Source: Euclidia mi (Eukaryota; Arthropoda; Insecta; Lepidoptera; Erebidae). From it: a DNA stretch of 64,000 nucleotides. The DNA is taken from the NCBI GenBank assembly GCA_944739405.2, contig OX123186.2, positions 9,570,995 to 9,634,994 on the forward strand. Reading direction: 5' to 3'. Shown in pieces: positions 1 through 11,327 of this stretch. A program made the translations under genes and the position numbers. The notes under the pieces are model-generated. The model was not told the origin of the DNA. It worked only from the letters and a program-made list of their open reading frames with translations, and ran no database searches. Positions within the stretch are counted from its first letter, which is position 1. The number at the start of each line of letters is the position of its first letter.

Positions 1-21
1 GGTTCTACTAGCAGTTTCTTC

Positions 22-729
22 ATGACTTTAAATAAAATATTGAATAAAATATGCTTAAATGGTAAGCAGATTGTTCTGTGCGGCGATTATAATATTGACA
101 ATTTAAAACAGACTAAGCTATCCACCGTATTTAAGGAACTTTTAATTACATACAACTTAAAACTACAATTCAAACAAATTACTAGATTCAGTAGCAAAAC
201 ATGTATTGATAATATAGCCCATAATATAAAAAGATGTGTGGGCGCTATCCATGAGTTAGGTCTATCAGACCACAATGCGCAAATCATTAAAATACCGGTT
301 AAGAAAACATGCACATTAAAATATTGGTATATTATGAAACGAGATTACTCCAATGAAAATCGGGGAATATTTAAAAAATATTTAAATCAGTTGACTAACA
401 ATGACGTGTATAATTGTACGGATCCAAATAGTGCATATAATAACTTTCATGAAAACTTTGCTATGCTGTATGAACTCTGCTTTCCATTTGTTAAAATTAA
501 GATTATTAATCAACCTAGACCAAAATGGATATCACGTAGCCTAAAAATATGTAGTAAGCGTAAATGTCAACTCTTGTGGCAATACAGAACTAAACCAAGT
601 ACAACAAATAAGACCATATTCAAAACATACGCGAAAAGGTACAAAACTGTAATTAATCTGACAAAAAAGCGCAAAATGACTACTATATTCATACCGCAAC
701 AAATAAGTGTAAAGCAACTTGGAAAGTGA
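22..729 (+). pseudogene. LINE ORF2, end of APE endonuclease and EN-RT linker
   Basis: The frame opens inside the endonuclease: residues about 19-26 read CGDYNIDN, the 'GDFN' active-site block of APE-type nucleases, and residues about 82-84 read SDH, the last catalytic block. A basic linker with 'RPKWISRSLK' follows, which is usual before the reverse transcriptase of CR1/Jockey LINEs. The N-terminal endonuclease half would lie left of the window. The frame is lost at about 670-729, where the protein sense continues in the frame of the next ORF. The nuclease would nick target DNA to prime reverse transcription. Confidence 0.75.
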
Positions 730-1970
730 TTAATGAGATCAAATATAAATACCCAGCTGAAAGCGTAAATCGATTGATTAAAAACGATCAAATAATACAA
801 GGCCCTTTATCCATTTCCCAAACATTTAATAACCATTTTCTTGACATAAACAATCAAAAAGTGACTAATACATTCAATAATTCATTTGATAATTTGACAT
901 ATAATTCTCCTAATAAATTGACATGTAATTCATCTAATAAATTGACATATAATTCATCTAATAAATTGACATATAGTTCATCTAATAAATTGACATATAA
1001 TTCATCTAATAAATTGACATTTCATTCTAATTCGATCTTTATGCCACCAACTATCCCAAATGACATAAATAAAATTATATTATCACTGAAAAATAAAACT
1101 AGCGTTGGCTATGATGGTATTATGACAAATATTGTGAAGGATGTTGCCGCTATCATATCTGAACCATTGAGCTACATCTATAATCTATGCATAGAACAAG
1201 GTATCTATCCGGATAAACTAAAAATATCGGTTATAAAACCAGTGTTTAAAAAAGGTGATAAAACAAATGTGAATAATTATAGGCCAATAGCACTTATAAT
1301 ATCTGTCTTTGCGAAGATTTTCGAAAAAGTGTTGTTTAAGTGCATGTACGAATTTCTTGAAAGTCATAATATTCTCACGCCTAGCCAATATGGTTTTAGA
1401 AAAAAGAAATCTATAAATATCGCCATATACAACTTTTTACAAAAAGTATTAAATAATTTAGACAAAGGATTCCCGGCTGTATCTTTATATATGGACATGT
1501 CTAAAGCATTTGACCGCGTCGAGCATAGTACCGTCTTAAGAAAAATGTACGCATATGGTATCAGAGGCAACGTGTATGATCTCGTAAAATCATATCTCTC
1601 AATTAGACAACAATATACAGAGATTCGTCAGTTAAACCCACAATCAATGACTGAAGAAATTTATACATCTGAACCTGGAATATCTCAATTTGGTGTCCCA
1701 CAAGGGAGTATTTTAGGCCCCTTGTTCTTTCTAGTTTATATTAATGACATGCCTTCAATAATAAAACACGACATCACATTATTTGCTGATGATAGCACGG
1801 TACTATTCAACAATGATAATACAATTAATTTAGAACTTGACATCAATCAATCCTTATTTACAATTATAGACTGGCTTAATATGAATAATTTAATGATCAA
1901 CATCGACAAAACAAAAATAATGAATTTTAAAATACGTTCAAATCGCACGCCTCCCTTAAAAATCCGATAA
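726..1970 (+). pseudogene. LINE ORF2, linker and reverse transcriptase
   Basis: This reverse transcriptase would copy LINE RNA at a nicked target site. Visible blocks in order are NNYRPIAL, SQYGFRKKKS, DMSKAFD (about residue 257, first catalytic Asp), GVPQGSILGPLFF and LFADDSTVLF (about residue 352, the two catalytic Asp). These are the RT palm motifs of the CR1/Jockey group. Residues about 57-104 are an in-frame run of an eight-residue repeat, described separately. The frame ends at a TAA at 1968-1970, but the sense continues in the same frame to about 2160 (TKFLGVHIDNKINW, the thumb region), so this is a simple nonsense change. ATG-independent frame starts are meaningless here, because the true ORF began upstream. 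Confidence 0.85.
894..1037 (+). repeat. 24-bp in-frame minisatellite, six units
   Basis: About six copies of a 24-bp unit starting ttgacatataattc lie head to tail and encode degenerate copies of KLTYNSSN. The unit is a multiple of three, so the LINE frame is kept. It sits in the linker between endonuclease and reverse transcriptase, where length is tolerated. Units differ by one or two bases. Confidence 0.85.
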
Positions 1971-2620
1971 ATTGATAGTGACATAGAAGAAACTGAAGTA
2001 ACAAAATTTTTAGGAGTACATATCGATAACAAAATCAATTGGAAATCACATGTTGACTTTGTGTGTAAAAGATTAAGCCAGTTTTCGTATGCCCTGAATC
2101 GGTTAAGAAAAATATCTAATAAAGAAACACTTTTGACAGCATACCATGGCTACGTCAGTTCAACATAAGGTTCGGTGTAATATTTTGGGGCAATAGTACA
2201 GATAAAAGCCGGGCATTTATAGCACAAAAACGCTGTATACGATCTATGTTTAATCTGCACCAAACCGGCTCGTGTATACCATATTTTAAAGAACTAAAAA
2301 TCTTGCCTTTGCCTAGTCTATACATCTTGGAGGTTGCTCTATTTGTAAAAAATAATTCCAAGCTATTCAACTTTCGAAAACGTGTAAGACATGAGGATAA
2401 ACTATACGTAGTCGCTTCTAAGACACATTTTATGCACGAAAGTATATTCTGCACAGCTCCACGCATATTCAACAATATTCCGAAAGATATTAGAATTATA
2501 ACAAACATAAATACATTTAAAAATAAACTACATGAATTGCTAATAAACAAATGTTATTATGCAGTAACAGAGTACCTATCTGACAAATCTCTACTCAGTT
2601 ACTCTGTGCCTCAGTCATGA
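1971..2620 (+). pseudogene. LINE ORF2, thumb and C-terminal domain
   Basis: Reading on from the stop at 1968 gives FLGVHIDNKINWKSH, the block that follows the RT palm in CR1/Jockey LINEs. Near 2163 the sense moves to another frame (RFGVIFWGNST, then AQKRCIRSMF). From 2246 to 2620 a continuous frame gives the C-terminal domain ending in NKCYYAVTEYLSD and a TGA. No zinc knuckle is seen. This is the tail of the same ORF2 as the entries before it, broken by one nonsense and one frameshift. Confidence 0.75.
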
Positions 2621-3258
2621 TGTATTCAGTATTATCTACTTTTACATGAATTTAATTATTAATTTTAATTACTATTGCCTGTATACAATTTTGTGAAACA
2701 TTTATCCGTATTTTAAAATGCATGTACCTACGCCATTGATTGCAACCATTGTATGCCCAATGGGCGGGACATAGCTGAACTAGAATTTTTGAAACTATAA
2801 CATCTGTATTATGTACCAACCTATGATCCACAATAAAGATAATTATTATTAAAAAAAAAATATATATACAAAAAAGGTTTTCGCAAGGACAGCAAAGCTG
2901 TGACGAAACTTCGTCTGAGTTACCTTCAATTTTAAATGATGACCGATGACCCGAAGGTTTTAAATGATGGAACATATTTTTTATTAATATATTTAACCTT
3001 TATTATGTCTAGCATAGGAAACCAAAAGTTTGTTTTGCACTATAGTTTAAATATAGCGGCGCTTGATTTGTACCGATCATACATGGACAAACCAGTAGGT
3101 TAGAGTAGTGGAGCCCCACGTAGTGACCCGTGCTAATTTGGCGCCATTCCACCTAAGTAATCCAACTACAAAATAAATTCGTATAATAAATAATATCTAT
3201 TAGTTTTAAGGCTAGTGTTTACTCAATTGTAGGAAATCTTTACAAAATTAAACGTACA

Positions 3259-3425
3259 TACATACATATACTCACGCCTTTTTCCCGTCGAGGTAGGCAG
3301 AGACAACGGAACGCCACTTGCTTCTATCCTTACAAACCTCACGCGCTTCCTCTACACTCGTAATGAGTCTTTTCATACATGCTCGCCGGTTTCGGGTACT
3401 TCGGACCTGGCCGTAAAAAAACATA
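3259..3425 (-). mobile_element. 3' end of an RTE-like LINE (ORF C-terminus plus tail)
   Basis: On the minus strand this short piece encodes VRSTRNRRACMKRL, then EEAREVCKDRSKWRSVVSAY and a stop TGA. That is the familiar C-terminus of a lepidopteran RTE-like LINE ORF. The stop is followed at once by a TATG-type microsatellite (3259-3275), so this family has almost no 3' UTR. It matches the end of the LINE at 36664-37740 and the tails of the SINEs in this window. The rest of the element is absent (5' truncation). Confidence 0.8.
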
Positions 3426-4920
3426 CAAAATTAAACGTATGAACAAAAAACTGTTTATAAATCAATTGTCGTACTAATTTCGCAAAAGAGTTTTCATCAC
3501 TGATTTTAAATTCTCTTTCGGGATAATATACATATACTACGTACCTTTGTTTCGAGAAACGCATATTTTGGCACTGTTGCAAGCGCCATGTTCACAGATA
3601 TCATCATAAAGTGACATTTTCGTCAAATAAATTATTATGTTTATACATTATTCTAATAACCCAAATTTCCCCTATCTACAAAATGTTAGAAACATTTATG
3701 CAACATAGTCGATGTTGTTGTTAAAGTTAAGTTTATTTGTATTATATTAAGTTCATTAAACTAGTATGTAGTTCAGCCGCTGGCGATCGATTATTTCTGC
3801 ATAATCCAACCCTTGTTTACATTAAAGCATTTTTTTTAAAATATGTAACAGTATGGTTGAGGTTAAAATGATCATTAAATATGGGATATTTTTAACAGCG
3901 TATCAAAAATGTTATGTAACACACTAAAGTGAGTTACGCAAAAAAACTTATTATTTCACTAAAATACTGACTTGCACACTAAAATACTATTTGTACACCA
4001 AATATGATGATCTTTTTACAAAATATCATTTGATATGAAAAGTTTCGTCCGCTCGGGAAACTTATCTACTCAGAAAACTTAATAGGTTATGTTAGGTTCT
4101 CTTGTGGCCCTGATCCCAAAAATAGTCGTCAACTTAGCTTAGTGGTGCAATTAGTATTTTTGGTGGAAAATTAGTATTTTTAAATAACAGTTAAATACAA
4201 CCCATTAAATATGAATATTATTAATAGTTTCTGTCTACGGTTCCATTTGTGTGCGTGTCAGTTACTGCGACAAAATGTATTTTATGAGCTATTCTGATGT
4301 GTAAACTATATTACTGCAAAGTTTTAACAAATTTCGTTTAGCAGATTTTGCGTGAAAGGGTACCGTTCTTGCTACCTTTCGGCTTATGCAACTTTATAGG
4401 GCTTTTTATACGTCAAAATTAGAATAAAAAACGAATCCATGAGTGAATAATCGATTTTAAACTTTCGCGATTTGTATACATCATACAATATTATTTAGCG
4501 GGTCTTAGTCGCGATAATTTATTTATTTCAAGGCATAAATACCTCTGTTATTTTCCTACGTTTCTACCGGCTTGCAACGGTTGTGGTCGCGGAGGGAAGA
4601 GTCCCGGATTCATAACATAATTACTACGAATATATTCAGTACTGATTCGATTACGCAATACAGACAAATGAAGCAGAGTGATTCTCACCAAATCTAGTTT
4701 TTAAAGCTGCATAGACCATCAGTTATTGGTATCAAATAGCAAACCAAGGCTTGGTCCAGCAACACCTATTAATAACCTTACAAGTAGGTAAGGTCGCGCG
4801 GAATAATAGGAGGAAACTGAAAGCTATTTCCACTGTTTCAAGTTTAGTGATATCTTGTCCTGGTCTATTTTGGTAAACGAATTTAATGCTCTGTAGGCAT
4901 TCGGGTCGTGATAATACTTT
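3426..4920. other. Non-coding stretch
   Basis: AT-rich DNA with no reading frame above about 60 codons that looks coding and no recognised repeat. It may be old, decayed repeat or unique spacer. Confidence 0.5.
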
Positions 4921-4924
4921 TTTA

Positions 4925-5128
4925 TTTATTTATTTATAAACTCACGCCTGTTTCCCCGAAGGGGTAGGCAGAGGTGTAATATTACACCCACATTTCGCCA
5001 TGATTTTATTAGGTCCCACGTAATAGGGGGCGAGCCTATTGCCGTACCAGGCACATTTACCAGACTCCGAGCTGCTACTGAGAATTTCCTAACGGAAAAA
5101 CCCAATAACACTTTGCCCGACCCGGGAA
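4925..5128 (-). mobile_element. SINE, head-truncated, tail-sharing family E
   Basis: On the minus strand it runs from a 'cccgggtcgggca' segment through 'ggcaataggctcgcc' to the tail 'cctaccccttcggggaaaca' and an AAATA repeat. It aligns by eye with the more complete SINE at 40843-41100 but lacks the tRNA-like head. It has no coding capacity and would depend on a LINE. Confidence 0.8.
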
Positions 5129-5589
5129 AAAAGCATCAAAGCAAAGCGCACATTTATGCCGCGAGACTAACGAGGCAGTCGTGATTATACGTGATTATAA
5201 TCAGTTCTGACATATGGTATTACAGCTTTGTATTTTTTTAATGTTAATATTAAATTCCACAGTCATTTATCGGGTTTACGCCAATGTTACACAATGAAAT
5301 TAAGCAATTGTTTACGAATTTTAAAGCTCCGACATGAAACCGAAAGATTACTTTACAGGAACCGTGGTTCCGGAAGCCTCAGGTGGCATTTATCTTCAAA
5401 GTACCCTAACATTGTTGAACAATTGTTGTTGCTGTTTCCGCAAAATGAGCTCAAAGTGTCCTGATGTCTTGTGGAGTCTTTGTCTTTCTGGGGTTTGGAG
5501 AAACAAATCAATTTCAATCAATCCCACGAAACTATTATTTACAAAAACCAAACTGACTATTTACTACTACTTAACTGCACGTGTGTCAT

Positions 5590-5720
5590 AGTAACTTACG
5601 CAGCCGCCGCACTGTTTTAGAGTATACCGAGTGTTGTGAGATCGATCCCCACACTGAACAGTACTTTGTGTCTACCACAAATTTTCGTTCCGAGTCTATT
5701 TGTCTTTTTTGTTCGTCGCT
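5590..5720 (+). mobile_element. Possible old tRNA-derived SINE fragment
   Basis: A B-box-like 'agatcgatcccca' at about 5640-5652 and the downstream 'tttgtgtctaccacaaat' resemble degraded tRNA-headed SINEs. A related 'ggttcgatcctcac' is present in both copies of the 694-bp duplication (near 14013 and 14711). The A box is poor, and this could be chance. Confidence 0.3.
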
Positions 5721-5769
5721 TGAATATTTGTAAATAGAATGGCACATATTATGTATATTATCATTCATT

Positions 5770-6785
5770 CTAAGATATTATTTCAACTTTTTATAGCATT
5801 GGTGTTTAGTTGTGTGATACTTTGGATCACACCCCATTACGTATGCCGATATCCAATCTAATAAAAATGTTTAATTTACTTTCGAATGTGTGTTGACAAA
5901 TTTTTAATAAAATATTTACGGTGCTGTTTCACAGGCAAACGGCAGCAATAGCTTAATGGCAGCAATAAACTTCCATGTCTGCATGGAAGTTTTGCAGGTT
6001 TTGCCGGATACACCCTGGTACGTGTATATCGGATGCAATACTCACAGCGCATTTTGCAGACTTTTCGAAGTTAGGTGCCTATTCAATTTTATTTTTAATT
6101 GTTTTGACTTGCCCTTCATGTGCCTCGGAGAACAAGCAGTTATGAGTGACAAACAAGGTCAACCGACCATGCTCTGTTATCACCATAATATTTTAAAGTC
6201 TAAAATAATATCGACACACAGTACAGTTCTTTGTTGTAGTTTCAAGTAGTTAAGAAAATATCAATACAAATGGCCGAAATAAGTCATAGGTCTTGGAGGA
6301 TTTTAAACTTTGAATTTACTTTTATTATGAGAATAGAAAATATTCTTATATTTATTACAAGGTGCGCTAAACTAAAACTTTGAGTTCGCAACATCACTAT
6401 TCTTAACATTTCCAGCTGAGTAATTACCTTAAAATATCATAAAATAAAGTCCAAAAGTTTATTCCTACAAACTACTTTGAATGTAAACAGTTTTGGAATT
6501 CAAATAAAAGAGTTTCCAAGCTTCTCCAGCGTGGAATAACCTACAAGGAACTGATTTATCTAATCTGTAGGGTAATTATTCGATGTTGACAATTTTTGCA
6601 ACGAGCAGTTGTCCGTGTATTATCGCTCTTGCTTGAATAGTATTTATTACCTCAATGTACATATAGCTTACCAAACAGGATTTTCATCACAGTATTTTAA
6701 GAAAATGACAGTTTAGTAAGAAAGAAGATTCAAATTCTGTCCAAGAATATTTTATAAGGTACCTACTTTATTCACACCTAAGAAT
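5770..6785. other. Non-coding stretch
   Basis: No convincing gene or element is visible. The longest open frame (5956-6249, +) has no recognisable motif and looks random. Confidence 0.45.
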
Positions 6786-6810
6786 AATATAATATAATAA
6801 TAATAATAAT

Positions 6811-8253
6811 GATTTTTGGCTCAAATGGCTCCGTAGTTCGCATACTTGCTTAGCATCTCAATTCCAGTCATCACTGGAATCGGGATCGCTACCAGATTTT
6901 CTAACATCCGGCGTCACTCACCTACTCCATAAGTCTGGTAGTGCCACGGACCCCAAGAATTACAGGCCGATAACCTGTTTGCCAACGATGTATAAACTCC
7001 TTACATCCATTTTGAGAACGAAATTGTCGAAACATGTAACTGATAATTCAATTTTATCTGTCTCTCAAAATGGATGTAGGAGTGGGGCCCGTGGCACTAA
7101 AGAACTCCTGCTGATAGACATGGCCATTAGCCAACAGGTGCGCCGTAACCGAAAGAATCTATCGACATGCTGCATAGATTACAAGAAGGCCTACAACTCC
7201 GTGCCACATACATGGCTTTTGAGGGTGCTGGAGTTGTATAAAGTAGATGCAACTCTATGTACCTTTTTAAGGTCATGTATGGGGCAATGGAGGACCGTAC
7301 TGTGCTATCCAGGGTGTCGATCGAGTTTGGGTTGCGGTGCTCCAATAAGGATCGAGCAAGGTATATTCCAGGGCGATAGTGGCAGGGCCCTGAACCCCCT
7401 AAGTACCTTGTTAGAGGCTTCAGGGCTAGGCTATCGGTTAAGGAGAGGAGGTCATGTTACATCTCACCTCCTTTTCATGGATGACCTGAAATTATTTGCC
7501 CCCAACAATTTCCAACTGACAGCATTACTTAAGGTAACCGAAGCCTTTAGTAATTCTATCAGGATGGAATTTGGTGTGGATAAATGTGCGGTCATGCATG
7601 TGAAGAGAGGCAGGATTATGGAATCTGCAGGGATACAACTCTCAGATTCCATACAACTTAGACCTCTCTCCTTAACCGAGACCTACAAATACCTGGGTAT
7701 GTCGCAGTCTTTGAATATTGCTGAGACTGACATAAAACAGACGTTGCAAGCTCGTTTCTTTGGCCGCCTGAAAAAGGTACTTAACAGTCTTTTATCAGGT
7801 GGCAACAAGGTGCGGGCCTGCAACGGGTGGGCCATGCCAGTCCTAATGTATTCCTTCGGCATACTCAGGTGGACCCAGACTGAACTAGATGCCCTGGATA
7901 GAAAAGTCCGGTCAATGCTGACTGCATCTCGCATGCATCATCCACGCTCATCAGTAATGAGGCTGTACATCCCGCGGAAATGTGGGGGTCGAGGCTTTCT
8001 ATGTGCTAAGACCCTCCACAACCGCGAGGTGTGCAACCTCAGAGAATATTTTCTGCAGATGAGTGTGGATGTGCATCGTAATGTAGTCGCTGTTGATGCC
8101 GGACCACGCTCGCTCTGGCAAAAGAGAACTGGCACAAACCTGCAGTACTCAGTACTGATGACCGAAGAGAAATATGGAAGGGCAAGGAGCTGCATGGACG
8201 GTTCTATGGAGCTTTACATGACCCAGACGTCAATTATTTTAAAGCTTCCATAG
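6811..8253 (+). pseudogene. Dong/R4-like LINE ORF, reverse transcriptase
   Basis: The frame is open from the truncation point at 6811, before the first ATG at 6979. Residues begin DFWLKW, followed by KNYRPITCLPTMYKLL, SQNGCRSGA, CIDYKKAYNSV (first catalytic Asp), GIFQGDS and FMDDLKLFA (catalytic Asp pair). Compared with the minus-strand copy, the LSPLWFCLA part after GIFQGDS is missing by a small in-frame deletion. The sense leaves this frame near 8155 and continues to WLRFGDLFGET in another frame, so the annotated end is a frameshift artefact. The protein would make cDNA at a TAA-rich target. Confidence 0.8.
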
Positions 8254-8957
8254 CCTGGTTACGTTTCGGTGATCTCTTTGGTGAAACCGAAGGTTTTGTC
8301 TTTGCAATTATGGACGAAGTTGTCATGACAAACAACTACCGAAAGTATATACTGAGGGATGGTACGGTTGACATATGTCGGGCGTGTCACCGGCCCGGTG
8401 AATCTCTCAGGCATATAGTATCCGGTTGTTCGAGTCTTGCCAATGGTCAGTATTTGCACAGACACAACCAAGTGGCCAGGATAATCCATCAGCAACTAGC
8501 CCTTAAATATGATCTCATTGGTTCTGAGGTACCGTACTACAGATATGTGCCCGACCCAGTTCTCGAAAATGGTCGTGCATTGTTGTACTGGGACCGGTCT
8601 ATCATTACAGACAGGACTATTGTAGCCAATAAGCCTGATATTGTAGTGAAAGACCGAGCAGAGCGACTCGCAATGATAATCGATATCACCATACCGCATG
8701 ACGGCAATCTCGTGAAAGCAGATAAAGAAAAAGAGATTAAATATTTGGACCTAGCTCACGAGATTGTTGACATGTGGGATGAAGATTCGGCGATCATTGT
8801 ACCGATAGTCGTGTCGGTGAATGGTTTAATCGCCAAGAGCCTCGACCAACACCTAAAGAGGCTCACACTAGGCAGCTGGATCAAGTCTTTGATTCAGAAG
8901 GCAGTTCTTCTCGACACGGCGCGCATCGTGAGGAAGTTCTTGTCTCTGAGGCCCTAA
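8160..8957 (+). pseudogene. Dong/R4-like LINE ORF, CCHC finger and restriction-like endonuclease
   Basis: After the shift near 8155 the frame runs to a TAA at 8955-8957. It contains CRAC...HIVSGC, a CCHC finger at roughly 8370-8430, then KPDIVVKD, IIDITIPH and EKEIKY, the PD-(D/E)xK nuclease core shared by R2, R4 and Dong LINEs. This domain cuts the target site, replacing the APE nuclease used by the other LINEs here. The key Asp and Lys residues are present, so this module looks better preserved than the RT part. Confidence 0.8.
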
Positions 8958-9104
8958 CCACCGGTGGCTTGGTCCCTGTACCCGACACTGGTGGGTCTCC
9001 GTGGTCCCTTTTATATTTCTAAAGGATTTTTTTTTATTTCAAATGAAATATACTTTATTAATATAAAAGAAACTATGAGTAAGATAATAAATGGAGTGAA
9101 CAAT

Positions 9105-9370
9105 AATAATAATATAATATTCTACCACATACACACATCACCATCTAGTCCCAAGCTAAGCAGAGCTTATGTTATGGGTACTAGATAATGGATAAACATA
9201 CATGTATACTTTTTTTTTTGTAAATACTTACATATTATACATAGATACACCCAGACCAAGACAAACATCCATGTTCATGCACACAAATGTTTGACTTAAG
9301 CGGGAATCGAACCCGCGACCATCGGCGTAGCAGTCGCTTACGCTCCCGCTGCGCCAACCGGTCGTCATAG
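9105..9370 (-). mobile_element. tRNA-headed SINE (family T), near full length
   Basis: Read on the minus strand, the head carries A box tggcgcagcgg (9346-9356) and B box ggttcgattcc (9303-9313), so it has a type-2 RNA polymerase III promoter. The body passes through 'tcaaacatttgtgtgcatga' and ends in an AT-rich tail. It is nearly identical to the copy at 17158-17425. The continuation past the tRNA end into a common body shows this is a SINE and not a tRNA gene. Confidence 0.88.
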
Positions 9371-11006
9371 TCCTCATAATAGAACGTACTTCTAGTAAAC
9401 ATTTGTTACAAAATGCCATTAAATATTCGGTATGACGTAAATAGAAACTGTGCTCTGAGGCTTTTACAAATATAAGGCATAGAAAAACTCTACCAATTGT
9501 TGCTCTTAGAAAAATTTAATGAGAAAGAAAAGAGCAACACAACAACTAACCTCAAATCCCACACAGAATTCAAAACGAATAAAACCGTTCAATTTTTCGC
9601 ACGCCAGCCCATTAATCCGTTTGATTTAGGTGCAAGTCTGTACATCATTTAGATTTTCAACAATACCAGCAGCCTCCACTAAATCTACGGCTGGAGCCAA
9701 ATCAAGCGTCTGTCAGCTAATAACAATAACCGTGTCACAGCCGCCGGGACATTTCTGGGGATTTACGACCGTCGTTTATTTTAGCGCAGGTGCCTCCAAT
9801 AGGATTACTTGCGGTCAAGCCTTGTGTTCAAACAATGGATCGCTAGGAACTGTGAGAAGCAGTGGACAGTTTTGTTTATTGCAAAAGAACAACCGTTAAC
9901 AAACAATAAATAATGCTGAAAGGTAACGCGACGGCAATGAGATAGATATGATAATAATAATTATAGAGTGTGGTAATTATGTAATAAATATGTACATACT
10001 TGATGAGCCACTTTAGTCTTCAAAATTCAGTTCATTCAATTCCTTTATTAATTCCACAGTATTCAAGTATTGTAAGTTGTATCTATCCAAGTGCAAGTGA
10101 CTCCTCAATCCAAGCATTCAAATTTTAAAACACTAAAAGAATTGAATTAATACTAATGAAAATGATGTTATAATACGTAGTAACTCTTACACAATTCTAG
10201 GACATATACTACATTCAAGATGTTACAATAGTCTTAGTGTGGCTTCCCAATTAACACACTTGTTGCCTTGAGTTTCGGGAATAAATGTCAATATATTATG
10301 TATAAGTAGTATCTATTTTCATTCTAAACATTCAATATCTGTAATACAGACAAGTTAAAAGTACTCAGACACATTCAAGCACAAGAACTTGTAAGTCAAG
10401 AAATAAAATATTTATTGAGAATCAGTTCGAACTTAGATTAAAGAACTCAGCTTTTGCATCAACAGAAATAACTTTCTTAACTTATAACGTACGAACTTAA
10501 TGCAGTTCTAACCACATAATTGAGCTCATTTGGTGTAAGCACAGTTTCTAACAATGTTCATGCATCTATTACTACACCTTTGTGTGGAATTTCTCCCCAT
10601 AAGGGATAATTTGCTACTTAATTTGAATGATGAATTCAAATTTCGTCAATTATGAGGATTTGAAGTTGGCTCACTCTTGCAACTCATTTGCTCAGATGCC
10701 AACTGGTTCGTAACCTAGCTGTCTGAAATTAGCTTTGTGAGTTATAGAGGTGCCATTTGGAGTGTATTTATCTCAAGTGATTGTAAAGTAATATCAAGTT
10801 GTCGATTATGTAAAGATTGCCGTTTTCAATTACATTGACCGATGCTACAATTGTTTTTATTTATTGCATTATTTTTTTATTACTAGATATATTATGGTTT
10901 AAGTTCGAAGCATCCCGGAGCGATGTCTCTGAGTCTATTGCTGCTGAGGATGTCTCCTGCAGAGGCGAAAAACGCGTCGAAGCGTAGTCGACGTATGCAT
11001 GAATGC

Positions 11007-11062
11007 GGAATGATATGGCTTCCAGAAAACTATATGTAGCTTTTTGGAAGCCATATCATTCC
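11007..11062. repeat. Perfect hairpin, 18-bp arms
   Basis: ggaatgatatggcttcca at 11007-11024 is the exact reverse complement of 11045-11062, with a 20-nt spacer. No transposon termini or target duplication are evident. Confidence 0.85.
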
Positions 11063-11284
11063 TATATATTCCATATCCTTTTTCATCAGATTTCTTTCAA
11101 CCTTGTCCAATGGGTCTCGTCAACCTTTTTCTATCGCAATTGTTGGAATGTTCCATCCACGTTTGCGTGGTCAGTTCCTCTTTCTTTCCATTAGTATCTC
11201 ATTTTGTGTCAATAATGCCAATATGTAAGACATTATAACAACTGAAATAAAAACTAAAAATAAATTAAATCAAAAAGATATTGA

Positions 11285-11327
11285 TGTCACTTCATTCTTT
11301 ACCTATCGGTCAAAGAATGAAGTGACA
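11285..11327. repeat. Perfect hairpin, 16-bp arms
   Basis: tgtcacttcattcttt at 11285-11300 pairs exactly with 11312-11327 across an 11-nt loop. Function unknown. Confidence 0.85.

Larger units (their letters stand above)
1..2870 (+). mobile_element. CR1/Jockey-superfamily non-LTR retrotransposon (LINE), left part outside the window
   Basis: The stretch carries the end of an APE-type endonuclease, a linker, a reverse transcriptase and the C-terminal domain in the order typical of ORF2 of CR1/Jockey-like LINEs. The 3' end is probably near the A-rich run at about 2850-2870, after a short 3' UTR. The coding frame changes before 726, stops at 1968-1970 and shifts again near 2163, so this copy is dead. 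The organisation and the closing C-terminal 'CYY..EYLSDK' block resemble the LINE at 47906-53782, but the 3' UTRs differ. Clade (CR1, Daphne or a relative) cannot be settled by eye. Confidence 0.85.
6811..9104 (+). mobile_element. Dong/R4-like LINE with restriction-like endonuclease, 5'-truncated
   Basis: The element starts abruptly inside the reverse transcriptase, directly after a TAA-type repeat (about 6790-6810), and carries RT, a CCHC zinc finger and a PD-(D/E)xK endonuclease at the C-terminus, the arrangement of the Dong/R4 group. Dong elements are known to insert into TAA repeats. Another aataataataat run lies at 9105-9117, but a SINE tail of similar composition ends there, so the 3' boundary is uncertain. 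A second copy of the family is at 57866-59110 on the other strand. Confidence 0.8.

Noticed and set aside
894..1037. CRISPR-like array
   Set aside because: Units are directly adjacent without spacers, lie in a LINE reading frame, and the organism is a eukaryote.
9630..9899. 89-residue open frame
   Set aside because: No domain and no repeat of the frame elsewhere; looks random.
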